Below are positions 42,548 to 54,512 of a stretch of DNA of 64,000 bases, piece by piece. Each line of letters begins with the position of its first letter. Position 1 is the stretch's first letter. A model generated the notes under the pieces. The model worked only from the letters and a program-made list of their open reading frames with translations. It was not told the origin of the DNA and did not search any database. The position numbers and the translations under genes are program-made. The DNA is taken from the NCBI GenBank assembly GCA_964019165.1, contig OZ025284.1, positions 2,077,521 to 2,141,520 on the forward strand, written 5' to 3'. The stretch is from Mastigias papua (Eukaryota > Cnidaria > Scyphozoa > Rhizostomeae > Mastigiidae).

Positions 42548-44173
42548 CAGGGGCGGATTCAGGCTGTATCACCTGAGGCACATAACTCAGTCAAAATTCC
42601 AGATATCATAATTTCAGACTTTGTGAATAACCACCCAAAAATACAAGTTTTCTAGGAGTATACTAATAGTTAGTACGAAAGGTCTTGGGAGCGTGCACAA
42701 AGGAGCCTTCCTGGTGCCATCGAATATGATAAATGTCTTTTAGGCTGCGTTTACACAGGAACGTTTCCAAATGGAACCATACCCAAAAAGGTACGGATAG
42801 GCTTTGTGTTTACACGGGAACTGATATAACCGTTCCAGACAGAACTGCTAGCTGTACCCAAACGGGTCCACCTAGAAAGTAGGTCCCGTTTGGAACCGTA
42901 CCAAAAAGTTCTCGTGTAAACACCCAGAACGGTTCTTGTCAGGTACGCTTAGAAATGAGGCAATGAGAGATCATTTGTAGGCTATAAATGTGGAACCACC
43001 CATACGTGAATGCATGGTAAAGGGAGGCTGATAAAATGGGTACTCTTTGAATAGCAAACTAAGAGAGATAGCTCTATGGTGCCATGCTATCTACTTTGTT
43101 ACCATATCATATTGTGAATCAGCCTTCCAAACGAATGGATAATTGTAGAGCTGAATTTCTTAGTATGCAGTATAGTTTTCTAAGGCTTTGCAGTAAGGTT
43201 TCGTCGCCATTGGCCTAATTCTTATAGGTAAACCCCTTTCATAAGTAAAATTGAGTTTGTAGTCTATCGTAATTCGTTACGGACCACCTCCAATCACCCA
43301 TGAACCCATCATTAGACTGATGGGAAAGTACCAGATAAAAAAGGTCATTCACTTTTTGCATTACTTCTTCTGGCAGGTGTGAAAAATTTTCCAACCTTAG
43401 ACCAATATGTACAGTAATTTTGTTTTGTGTATACTTTCAAATATAGCAGTGGCAAAAGCCAACCAACAAGTACGGCATCACTGGGGGACTATAGGAGCTT
43501 CAGCCCCCCAGCTTTTGCCAAACAGTCATTTTTCTAGCCTCTATGAAGCAATTTTATTGGTTGTAGCCCCACCTTTTACATGTAGTCCCCTACTTTTTGT
43601 TTCGCGGATCCGTGCCTTAGCTATGTAAAGTATGCACTCATGTTCGCTCAAAGAAGATAAAGTCGAGGCATGTAAACACTAGTGTGCTTTTTATCCTTTT
43701 TGGTATGAAGCCTATTGTTAAGCAATATGGCTAGGCACTCATGTTTGCCAATGGTGATGTAGTGCCTTTCCATACTTTTTCAGAACCATGGGTGTTGGGG
43801 GGCTTTAAATTTACGGTGACTGCAAACTGTCTGCTTGAACCACAAACATTTTGCCCGAATGAGTTGTTGTCCGCCCATTTAAGCTGGAGCTATCTTTGGA
43901 AAAAACTGTTGTTTTTTCTAAAGAAATTGCTCCCAATGAAATAGATTTCTGTCAAAGTGCGGGGGGGATGACTGCAGCCCTCACAGCCCCTATGCCTCCT
44001 TCCCCTATGTTCAGAACTATCAGTACGAATTACATATGGGCGTACCACGAAGCAGAAGAAAAAGGCTTTTCATGACTGTTTGATGGGCGTCGTCCAACAC
44101 ATTTGGACCCATTATATCTCACGCTTCTCGCTCACTTGTGCCTCAGTCAGTTTTGAGCCTGGATCCGCCCCTG
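42548..44173. mobile_element. hAT-like non-autonomous element, about 1.6 kb, with nested repeats
   Basis: Left end CAGGGGCGGATTCAGGCT and right end (minus strand) CAGGGGCGGATCCAGGCT, both followed by a CTGAGGCACA-like word 6-12 bases in, form matching terminal inverted repeats of a type common in animal hAT MITEs. The flanking 8-mers do not match, so the target duplication has decayed or the ends come from two elements. No transposase is seen inside. Confidence 0.55.
42742..42935. mobile_element. Fold-back MITE with GTTTACAC ends
   Basis: GCGTTTACACAGGAAC and GGAACCATACC on one side mirror GGAACCGTACC and GTTCTCGTGTAAACAC on the other. It lies within the larger hAT-like element. Confidence 0.5.
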
Positions 44174-45096
44174 GTTATGTAATCTCGAATATACTTGGTG
44201 TCTCTCTGGTCAGCAGAAAGATTGCACCAATTTCATAAAAGCGATTCAATCGCGTGTAGTTTATGGATATTCCGTGACAATATGTTTTGGGAGTAACTGT
44301 CATCACCTACTAGGTCGAAGACCAAGGCTGCAGAATGCATACCTGAAATGTCTGACTGTTTGTAAATACAATAATCCTGTAAATCGGTACAAAGACTGCA
44401 AAGTCAACATTTTTATGGTAGCCAGCGATGGAAGTTAAAAGCAGGACAGTATCAAGGCTCGTCATATGAAATCTGTTGAAGAGAGCTTTACTATCAGTAG
44501 CGCATATTTTGGTTGATATTTTTATGCGAATACTTTGAGGCCCCTTTTTAACACTCCAGTCACAGTTTACGAACTGAATGCGTCCATAGGGATTCTAGAA
44601 CCTTTAGAAAACGAAGTCATATTTCAGGCAGACAAATAACTAAAGTCATTGAGTTATTGAACACAACTGTGTCCAAACTCCCCTGGACATGAACTGCTTC
44701 GCAGAATTAAAACTGGAATTCATGAATGCATTCAAAGTACATTTGTTTGAATGAAAAGTGCCGCACACCCGTGAATGTAACCATAGGCGGATCCAGAGTA
44801 TGGCTTTGGATGTGCCCATTTTGGAAAGAAATTTATGAGGGAGGGGGAGTTTTTCATAGCCACGCACTTCTAAAATTTTTGAGTGATTTGTAGAGTAGGC
44901 CTACTCAATTCATTTCTTATTCATTTTCTTGTTTAATTCGTGCGGTGTATCTCTAAACACAAATTTTCGCGATGCAAACTATTACTATTTTGGGGGGCCA
45001 TGGCCCCACGGTCCCCTCTTTTGGGTCTGCACTTGAATAAAATTTCATATGGACTAAGGCATTGAGAGATTACTCAAACTTTGATACACTACTGGT
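44174..45096. other. Intergenic; another GGCGGATCCAG-type end near 44785
   Basis: TAGGCGGATCCAGAG at about 44784 looks like one terminal repeat of a hAT-type MITE; its partner is not clear. No ORF is convincing. Confidence 0.4.
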
Positions 45097-45247
45097 TAAG
45101 CGTGGTTCACACCTGTGAAGCAAGACCTGAAGCAAGGAAGTTCGCATGCGCAAAAAGTACTTGAACTTGAAGAAGTTCGTTCTGCGTTCTGCACATGCTT
45201 ACTTCTCTTGCAAGAGCCCTTGCTTCACAAGTGTAAACCAGGCTTTA
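45097..45247. mobile_element. 151-bp MITE with about 28-bp inverted ends
   Basis: Left TAAGCGTGGTTCACACCTGT and right (minus strand) TAAAGCCTGGTTTACACTTG both continue GAAGCAAG. It is non-coding and too small to encode a transposase. Confidence 0.65.
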
Positions 45248-46148
45248 CGGAAATCAAACCTTCAGCTTTTCAACATTAATTACTTGCAGTTCCGATGTTG
45301 CTTTTCTTTGCAACGAGTTGTTTTGCCCTCCATATTGATTGGCCAATCATGATGGAGATTTCATAATGGTCTTGTGACTACTGTTAATATCTCATTAAAA
45401 CATCAGCTATGAAGTGTGCAACATTATTGAAGTTATTTGCCATTATTTATTGTCATCGTGCATACCCGTCTCACAGTGTTTGCGCTGTTTTCTTTATGTA
45501 GCGCTTGAAATTACCCTAAAGAACTCTTCAATATGTCCCTTTCTCCAGTGTAACGAAGTTTCGAAGTCCACAGAATAAAGAATCTGTTGAGAGAAGCAAC
45601 GTATTGTCTTCTTTCTTTTCTTCACTTTATCCGACTTTAACGACTATCACAATCCAAACTCAATGATACACCATCACCATCCTAGCTCGATACCACAATA
45701 CTTCTCCCATTCAACTCCCACTGTTCTGACCTTGCTAATTCCTCAGTCATACTAGAAATTGTGATAACAGTGAATTTCCTTATGCAACCTCGTTATAATC
45801 TAGCCTTCTTTCCATGATGTCACACCAGCTATTTTCTCAACAGCTACTTTCAATGCACATTTGCATGTAGAAAAATTTTTTGAAATATTCGATGAGTTTT
45901 GATGGAGGAAAGTTCTTTAAATAATACCCTGTGACACACATTCAAGCAGATGGAGGAGTCCTCGCATACCCAAACTAATCGTAAATCAGTGTTCACGTAG
46001 TAGACTTGCTATGTATCAGTTCTGATCAGTTCTAATCTGCGCCGCATTGAAAACCTTTACAGCCCAATTTTGAAGCTCAACTACTCGTTAATGAGTTATC
46101 TACCTTTTCATAACTGCAGGTTGTTTTCCCTATAAGAGCGAAGCATTT
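45248..46148. other. Intergenic; nothing identified
   Basis: No convincing ORF, repeat or RNA gene. Confidence 0.45.
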
Positions 46149-46162
46149 CATATCCTGCAGTA

Positions 46163-46426
46163 AAAGGTAAATGTGAGTCCCATGTACGAGTCTGTACGTT
46201 GGGGGAGTGCCCGTTAGAGGGACACTTCTCCTGAGGCGCAGGCATAGTGAGGTAGGGTGGCCAGTTCCTCTCCTCACCGCCTTTAACTTCCCCAGTGTTA
46301 CCACCAGGTACCCATTTGCTGCTGGGTGAACAGTGAGTGAGCATCCCAACTATGATCTGAGGGTTCGGCTCGAACCATCGATGTTTCGCACAGCAGTCAA
46401 GCGCTCTAACTACTTGGCCACTCGCC
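46163..46426 (-). mobile_element. tRNA-derived SINE with 14-bp target-site duplication
   Basis: CATATCCTGCAGTA repeats exactly at 46149-46162 and 46427-46440 and brackets 264 bp. On the minus strand the element starts GGGCGAGTGGCCAAGTAG (A-box-like TGGCCAAGTAG) and has GGTTCGAGCCG (B box) about 50 bases later, then a GC-richer body with GGGTACCTGGTGG. It ends in a short ATTTACCTTT tail. This is the structure of a tRNA-headed SINE that uses a LINE for insertion. The 123-codon minus-strand ORF through it is incidental. Confidence 0.85.
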
Positions 46427-46440
46427 CATATCCTGCAGTA

Positions 46441-47414
46441 CCTAACTGAAAAAGCTTTTCGGCAAGATGGCCCTTTCATTTAAGTTTTTTCGAATCAGTT
46501 TCCGTTAAGACTCAAACCCTGTCAATTTTCTCACTTGGACTCTTCAAGTAAACAATGGTGAATAGATGCTAATTGGCTAGTCATAGGGCACAATAGATGC
46601 ATTATTCATCATATCACGTGTATTCGCATTTGGCTATACATTTCAGTTCACCTAAATGAATTTATACATGAGAAAGAAGCTGATGTAGACATTAGGAGCC
46701 TGGAACCTGAAGTGGTATATCTGATTTCATTTAATTTGAATGATTTCAGTCTGATACTGCCGCAAAGTTCTTATAATAACAATGATAGTAATATTTATTT
46801 TATTATTTAGTACATTTAGTACAGAAGCCACATTCACATAAATTGTATGTGATTCTAACACAAGTTGGTTTATTGGTGGGTTTTCCTTGAAATTTCTAAT
46901 TTCCATAGTTTCCTGTCTATAGCGCTAAATGAGCTGTTATAATTAAGTAACTATTAGGAACCCTGTAGTGCTAGCATGCGGTCAAAAGAAGTCCAAGAAT
47001 AAGGAACTGCTCAAACTAGGCCATTTGCTATGTTCCTTATACCAAGACTACTTGAATAACTCTTGTGAACAGGGCTCTACATATCCAAAAGTTAAGTTTC
47101 CAGTTTGTCTATCAGCAAACTCACATTGCCAGCATCAAGTGTTCATTGTTGCTCTGCTACGTATCATACATCAAAAGAAGCAGAAAATATGTGTCTAACG
47201 ACATCTGTTGATACTACTTTGTAAGGAGAGACTGGGAAAATTTGGGCTGCTTTCGAAGATGGATTGAAAATCTGGAACATATCCCAATGTTCGATCGATT
47301 ACTAAGCAGCTCGCACCTACTTCCAGTGAGCATAAGTTCTGTCATATCTAGCCCTCGATACCTCAGACTTAATGGTTTTGGTTTTCTCGCATTATAGTCA
47401 TTACTGTCACAAGT
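46441..47414. other. Intergenic; nothing identified
   Basis: AT-rich sequence with no supported feature. Confidence 0.45.
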
Positions 47415-50288
47415 TTGACAAGATGCTTGAGCTTGTAGAAAATTTTGCCATCACTGGAAGTCAGCTAGAGATAACACTGAAATGCTGGAGGTTCTTGCAC
47501 CACGCTAGAGTCTCCAGCATAATGGTGAAGATCTGGCAACTTTTCTACGGCATATATCAAAGCATAATAAGGCCAATTGATTAAACTTTAAGGACCATAA
47601 TCGAGTGATTGTCCACTATAGAAATAACAAGATGAGGGTAATCGTTGGAAAGAACCGCAATAGCTTTGCGACGTCATCAATTCTCTTCTAAATAGTAAAT
47701 TGCCGCATTGAAGAACCTAAAGGCTGTTTGTCCTGAAGCGTACACCTTGCGAATATGAATCTGTTTCAGTTTGAGAAACAGATAGTTTCTTATGTACAGT
47801 TGAATTTTGATGCTTAAGGCTTCCAGGTTTTCAGTTATATGGTAAACTCATTAATGTTGACACCACGTTATCAGTGAAAAGTCTGTGGAAATCTTTAGAG
47901 CTCAAGGTTTCGTTTTCACAAGGGTTATATGGAATAAGCCTTCAAATAACAACCTTGTTCCCCTAAAAATCATCGATATGCTTGTTAGATTAGTGGCTGA
48001 TTCAGCTTCACACTTAGCTCATACTCGCCCTTAGCCAACCCTCACCATCACCCTCATCAATGGATATTCTAAGTGCCTTTTTGATTAAGGTCCTCAGTCA
48101 CACTGGATCTCAAAAAGTAGGTTCGTATATACGGCGATTTACTGCATAATGTATGGAGTAAATGCACTTGTACGATCTGAGGTTTTGACTTACATTTTCT
48201 GTCAGCCATCATACACTCTCCATAAAAGGCATGGTTTGTGGTTTAGATGACAAGGAATCATATCTATTTTACTCATGAAAACTTGGAATTTCGCTTTGAT
48301 CGAGCAGGACATCTGATTGTGATTGTTATCTATACAGAAGCTGAAATATCTACCAAGGTATTTGAACAAATTCCCGATATCTCCAGTAGGAATTACGTCT
48401 TAGTTTGAATACGTTGATGATTGTATTGAGCAGAGGAAGTAATGGCCTTTCTGAATACAAAGTTAGAGCAGTTTTCGATACATGTGGTTATGTTTTTCCA
48501 TGTGCATCAACCTGAGAAGATCATTATCATTCTCAGAACCAACAAAGTACCTCGACCCCCTGTGATAAGTTGATTGTGAATAAAGCAATGACATTATGGA
48601 TATTGGAAGTTTGAGTATACACTACTGAAAAATAGTTGTCTCGGGTATTTGCTCGAATGTCCAACCATCCATCATTTCAGATAGAAACTACTTTTGTGCA
48701 TTGTATCCGTGCTTTTAGCCACTGCTCTACAGTTATACACATCTCTATCTGCAGTTAGCTTACAAATGGTTAATTGTCTACTGATCCCCATACTAATAAC
48801 AAGAACAGTTGTAGATTTATTATGATATCCAGTATATTCATACATTTACCTTATTGAAGAAATGAAATAGTATAATACGGACTTGACATGTTAACGTTCT
48901 GCATTGTTTTTCTCATTGGTTGCCAACTTATCATAATTATTTGTTGCTTCTGCTTTCAATTGTTTGGTACAGACAACATAACACAAAATCCCAAGACACA
49001 CCAGGCTTGAAACTGACATCAGTAGTATGCTGAGTCCACTGTATATTTTGGCTGTTGCAGCAAACAATGCATTTGCTGTTGGTGACATAATAAGTTCACT
49101 TATTACGCTTGTTATTGCAATGAATGATAGAACAGATCCATATTCTTCATCCCCAACCAGTTTAACTAACTTTGACCTTACAGCAGGTGACATGAATGAC
49201 TGGAACATTGCAGGAATTATGGACAGATAAAGCATGACAGTTGTCTGTGAAGAACTTATAATTGTGTAGCTTATGATCATGTTCACAGTTCCTATAAACA
49301 TCAGTGTATAATCGGATATATGGAAGTATCTAGCAACTACTAACGATAGAAGAATTAGGCCAGATGCTCGACTGAATTCGAATGCACCGATGTAGATTCC
49401 AATTTGATCTGCCTTGAGACTGAGTGGACTGTGTTTTAGGAAGAGTGATATCAAGGCCCGTTCCCCACCATATGATGCAAGGTTGAAGAATGCCGCAATG
49501 AGAAGAAGGAGAATTGTATTGTCTTTTGAATGCCGAATATGTTTGTTTATGAAGGAGATCAAATGAATCCATGTATCTTTAGTGTGCTCCTTGAAATTAT
49601 TCCAGAAACTATTATTTTCTCCTTGGGAAGACTTATCACTATGAGCATCAATTGGTGGAATGAGTACTAATGCATAAAGTAGGTCGACAATGAGAATACC
49701 TGTTACAAACAGAAATGCAACTGAATATCCGTAATACCTTGTCAAATAGTTTAGTATTAAACTACCGCTGCTGAAGCCAAACCATACCCCAGCCATAGTC
49801 ATAGTAATTGCTAATGTTCTATTATCCGAATTTGCATTAGCTGCATAAGCGCAGCAAAGCATAATGCAACCATACACGTCTCCAAAAATGCAGTTTGTAA
49901 AACCGGCGAGAACGACAAAACCCATACGAAGTGTTATGAACACCGATGAGCAAAGATTGATGAGACATGATACAATACTAAAAATTGCTGGTATTAGAAG
50001 CATCTTCTTTTTTGAAACGAGATCTGCCATGGCTCCAAGTGGAAGTGTCGTAAACACTGCAGGAAAGAATGCAGCAAAATTGACGAGAGCATTCCACATG
50101 GCTGCTTGTTCAAAAATATAATTTTCTTCCTTCTTGAATTTCAGTTGTCCAAGGTGACTGCAAGCTGTTTGGTTATATGTGTTATGACATAGTTTATAAA
50201 CTATAAACTGTGGCACGATATAGTAGTTAGTGCTTAGTGCAACCAGTTGAATAAATGCAAATGGTACAATAGCCCATTTCTTTGATAT
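47415..50288. repeat. Segmental duplication block C (partner 61357-64000)
   Basis: Downstream flank plus transporter copy 5. It aligns in order with block D; identity is high over the gene and its proximal 3' flank (about 48240-48900 against 61940-62600) and lower further out. Block C is about 230 bp longer owing to indels in the distal flank. Confidence 0.9.
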
Positions 50289-50297
50289 CATATCCAT
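48891..50297 (-). CDS. SLC46-like MFS transporter, copy 5
   Basis: A complete 468-residue single-exon protein, MDMISKKWAIVPFAF onward. The TM1-2 loop has Cys-x8-Cys around NQT, motif A is GAMADLVSKKK, and the central loop DAHSDKSSQGENN precedes TM7. TM7 ends GGERALISLFLKHSPL, and the tail ends EKNNAER. An AATAAA lies about 70 bases past the stop on the minus strand (48818-48823), and block D has the same. It differs from copy 6 at about 23 residues by eye, most of them in two patches around TM2 and TM4. Function inferred only from family. Confidence 0.93.
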   Translation of the reverse strand: MDMISKKWAIVPFAFIQLVALSTNYYIVPQFIVYKLCHNTYNQTACSHLGQLKFKKEENYIFEQAAMWNALVNFAAFFPAVFTTLPLGAMADLVSKKKMLLIPAIFSIVSCLINLCSSVFITLRMGFVVLAGFTNCIFGDVYGCIMLCCAYAANANSDNRTLAITMTMAGVWFGFSSGSLILNYLTRYYGYSVAFLFVTGILIVDLLYALVLIPPIDAHSDKSSQGENNSFWNNFKEHTKDTWIHLISFINKHIRHSKDNTILLLLIAAFFNLASYGGERALISLFLKHSPLSLKADQIGIYIGAFEFSRASGLILLSLVVARYFHISDYTLMFIGTVNMIISYTIISSSQTTVMLYLSIIPAMFQSFMSPAVRSKLVKLVGDEEYGSVLSFIAITSVISELIMSPTANALFAATAKIYSGLSILLMSVSSLVCLGILCYVVCTKQLKAEATNNYDKLATNEKNNAER

Positions 50298-53200
50298 ACT
50301 GTTTAATATTCGTTAGAGCCGTAGTAATTTTACCGATAAGTATACACTTGTCTCGCTCAAAATGTTCGATCACCAATTCATAATGGTCCTTGAAGGTATT
50401 CAGTGATTACGAAAGCAATTGCCCAATTTCATTTCCTTGGAGTCGCTTTTGAGGTGGTAGTAGTGTTTTTTGTTTGTTGTGTATTGAGCAGTTGCCATTT
50501 ACAGGCCCGTTGAATTTAGCATGATTCTCTTTTGAAACGGAGCATTCAAGCGCAGAAGTAAATGGAACGGTGTCGAAAGAACAAAAGTAAATGGAACGCA
50601 GACTAAAGAATGTGTTTATGATGCCTCCAAGGGCCGTTCGTTCATTAAGGTGGTATGGTTGTGATATCTCCCTGGAAGAGCTCCAATTTGTCAATTTTTC
50701 TCATTAGAGGATTAGAGTTGCGTGTACTAGGATTATCCAGTATTTTGTTCAGAAGGGGCCAAGTGCTTTGCAGATTCAGGTCATAGATGGTTGGCTACTT
50801 TTTACATGTCATCATAGGTGCAATAAAATATGTGCCATATAAGACAACATGGCGGGCTATGTGCTGGACAACCCTGGCGTATAGCATTGCTCTACCTTTC
50901 CTTTCTGCCAGAGAATCCGTGCACATGCCTGGATAGTGGGTGCAAGATTTCCACGGAGGGCCATTGTGGAAGTCTTCTACTAAAATACCTTAGTAAACAT
51001 TGCTTGTATCTTGAGGGTAACATCTTGAGGGTACGTATAATATTGCTTTCATTGGTATGTGTTTCCACAAGGTATATTTTAGCCTTCAGATTCTCTGTAA
51101 CAGGGCAGATATAGGGGCTGCACTTGCTCCACGGTAGACCGTCAGGTTTTCCGAACGAAGTTGTCCTGTATTTAGTCCTTCAGTTTTTTAGAAATCTCTA
51201 ACATGTACCTCTTCGTCGAATTTTCATCTCTGTTCCCACCCATCTACAAGAGATCACTGGAGTTATTTCTCACTGGCTGTGCCACGTTGTTGTGTGTCAG
51301 CAAGATGACTTCCGGAAGGCAACTTAGTATTTAGATTATTTAGAGTAAGAAAGGCAATTTACACGTTTTTTATTTTATAAGAAACCTAGGTCAAGACCTA
51401 GTACTAAAAGTTTCTTAGTTTTTGGCCACAATGTAGTTCTTAAAGTGTCTTAAAAGTTTCTTAATTTAATGAACAAAGATTGCATTGAAAATGATATAGA
51501 GCACATGGATACAACTATTGGCATGATGGCAAACAAAAGAAGTTACTGTAGTTTTAACTCTAAATCAACCTCATGTCCACATCGTTAATTTTGGTAAACT
51601 TTATATGATCTTCACTTTGGTCCTCGAGAAGGATACAGTATTGGTTCAGTTTTGCTTTGGACCAGGTAATTGTTCCAATGTGCCATTTGTCATAAAATGC
51701 GCATATCTTTCTCTCAAACAAAGGATCTTTCTCATATCTTTCTCAAGCAATTTACTTTAGTTGACACTTGTTAAATCCGTGGATAAAATATGCTTCCCAT
51801 ACCCCAAACTTTGAAATAGCAAAGAAATTTCTAGAGTTTCTTAACTTTTTCGTTGTAGTTCTAAAAGTTTCTTAAATTTTAGCGTGTCTAGTACTAGGTT
51901 GCTTATAAACTGGTTTCTTATTAAAAACAACCCTGCAGTCTGTGGGCACGATGATGTTTGTGTTGCACTCCCTATTGTCATGCAAATAAATGGAATGACC
52001 AATGAAATGATAATAATAATAAGCCTTGACCAATGAAATGCCTACCTGGTGCAACAGAAAAGTTCTGCGCGCACGATGATAGGTAGGTATGGTACACAAA
52101 TGCTTCTCAAAAATTTCTGAAGCTTTCAAGGGGTGCTATCTATGTGAGCCAAAGAAGAGACTTCATATTGATGGCTAATTGATGGAATACTCCTATAGTT
52201 TCAAGTGAAGTATTTGTTGTTTGTTGTTTGTTGTTTGTTGTTTGTTGTATGCACTCAGGGGCTTACTGGTACTTCAAATATTGGGGGAGGGGGAGTCAAG
52301 ACATTTGCCCGAATTTTCTCAGCGCGTTTAATGCTCATTCGATAAAGAGTTAATTGAAGCGTAAGAAATTTGGTCACATGCTTCGGTTCAAAGTAGGTAT
52401 TTATGATTGTTCGTTTTATATGTCGGCTCTTCCAATTTGATGAATTCAGAAAGAATGCTTTAGTTGTGAAATTTTCTTCAATGTTCTCACTTTATGGAGA
52501 TATTTGGGCTTGACACTCTCCACACACCCCAGTAGTTACGTCTCTGTTTTACACTGAGAACTTTTTCTCCGAAGGCTTCATTTAATTTTCACTATTGAGT
52601 GTCAACTAGATCTGCTGAGTTGTTCCATGTTTGAATAAACTATTGGTGAATTATGATATAAACTATAGGATCATTTAAATCCGTAGGAACGACTAGTTTA
52701 ACTATTGACAGAGTTTCCCTTTTTAAGTAATTTCCTACATACAATTCTCTTTTTGCTCATTTCCTTTTGCTATTGTTAGATTATTGCACTGATTTTGCAG
52801 GTAATTTTGTTCTCTTCATATAGCGGAATTTGAAATAAACTGAATTGAGGAAAACTTAGAGAATTTTGTTGCTGCGCATGCGCATGGCATAGTGATTTTA
52901 GAGTTGTAACCTTCAACATAAGTCCTGTGTCCACCTCTGCTCTGTAAAAGAGGAAATTTTAACTGACTATATGCAAATAGTCCTATTTTGAAAGACACTG
53001 CTTGCTCCCCCTGCCCCTCCTGGACGAAGACAGGGGGGGCAGCTGCCACTTTCTGTCTCCCCGGGTAGGTGTTCATGCTGTCTGCCGCCAAGACATCAAG
53101 CAATCGGTCGATAGCCCCTAGAGTAAGCTCCATCGATATCTCTTATATTGAGATATTCTGTAAGACGGGAGAAAACATGAAATCGAATTCACTTTTGAAA

Positions 53201-53791
53201 GCTTACAGGTATGGGAAGCATTCGGCGGAATCGTTGTTACGATTTACAGGGCAAGAAAAGAGGAATTAGAATGACACAGTAGGAGCCGAGAGATAGAACA
53301 CTGATATGCTATGACCCTTTTCAGAGACATATGTATTCAAGGATTGCCTTTCAAGGGTTTCATCCCCACCTCTCCTCTCGAGCCTTCTTCTCTACAGCCT
53401 TATGCAGGAGTGTATGGATGTTTTGTGATAGAGCTTAAGGCAATAGAATCTATACTGTTCATAAAAGGTGATTGCGCATTTCGTACAAGGATCAAAAAAG
53501 TGAATATGGCTTTCTCCATGTCAGAGACCTGCGATTGCTTATGACAGAAATTTTTAAACCAAAGTGTTATCTAAATCCACCTTTCATGAAGGATATCTTT
53601 TGGAAGGAAGCATTAGATACTAATACTAATAACAGTTTAAAACTTTGACATAAATAAACTAAACATACAAATACAAATCTCTCTAATGATAGGTAATTTG
53701 TACTTGGCTGGCCTAATTACAGATAATATTAAAGAAAAAAAAATAAAGACATACTATATATATGAACAAGCTAGCGGAGGAAAGAAGCCTG
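50298..53791. other. Intergenic upstream of copy 5; no gene identified
   Basis: Several 65-105 codon ORFs occur but none has recognisable features. GGGGGAGGGGGAG near 52283 recalls other dispersed repeats here. The 5' regulatory DNA of copy 5 must lie at the low-coordinate end. Confidence 0.45.
52212..52248. repeat. 7-bp (TTTGTTG)n tandem repeat
   Basis: About five exact units. Confidence 0.95.
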
Positions 53792-54480
53792 TTAATAAGG
53801 AAGAAGTTCCGGGTTAGTCCAGGGTTTGTTGCGCATGCAGAATATGTAATACGTTGTGCGAATTATTATGCTAGTTAATTTAGTAATTATGAAGTTAGTG
53901 TGCCCTGTGTTCGTAGTTAGATCGTTACACATCTGAATAAACGAATCGCAAGATTGTCCAAAGATTCCAAGGGAACTTATGGACAAGTTCACAGATTTGA
54001 CGTGACGGTATTTCGATGATAGGTCATTTAGAAGGTAGCGATATTTGGTAAATTTCCTATTAGCATTATTCTTAAGGTTCGTCTCAAAGCCGACGCTCAA
54101 TTCAATTACGTACAGAGTATTACAAGAAATGGAGATGAGCATGTCAGGGCATAGATCATCACCAGTGAAAAGAGAAGGGGGAAGATATTGAGGGAGGTCA
54201 ACATAAAAAGTGCAGTGATTCAAACATTGCAATGATGAGGCAAGGAAGTTAAGCACAGAGTCATGTCTCCATGTGAAGCGGCCTTCGTTGAGATAAGTTT
54301 TACAGCCTGCAACAACATGGAGAAGAGACTCTGGCTGGAAACAAAAGGAGCAGTCAGACGTTTGTGAGAGATTCCACAGCGTGAGATTTTTGCGAGTTGC
54401 AAGTGTGTTGTTAAGATACCTGACAGTAAAGTTGAAAATATTTTTAGGTAGTTTACTTTGAGCAGAAGACCAGAGAGAAT
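53792..54480 (-). mobile_element. RLE-type LINE C-terminal fragment
   Basis: On the minus strand it reads NIFNFTVRYLNNTLATRKN, a CSFC..E.. H..(A)GC knuckle, WRHDSVLNFLASSL, CPDML, LYVIELSVGFETN and RKFTKYRYL. It is clearly the same family as 30846-32616 (which has NIFNFTLKYLNNTLATRKN). A frameshift between the knuckle and RHDSV region is implied by the two overlapping reading frames (54220-54402 and 53792-54256). Its 5' end stops at the TAA-repeat tract. Confidence 0.78.
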
Positions 54481-54481
54481 T

Positions 54482-54512
54482 TATAATAATAATAATAAAG
54501 ATAATAATAGTA
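54482..54512. repeat. (TAA)n tract at the junction of two LINEs
   Basis: ATAATAATAATAATAAAGATAATAATAG separates the minus-strand RLE fragment from the plus-strand one. Confidence 0.9.

Noticed and set aside
46108..46479. 123-codon minus-strand ORF
   Set aside because: It lies across the SINE and its target duplication; the sequence is explained by the repeat.
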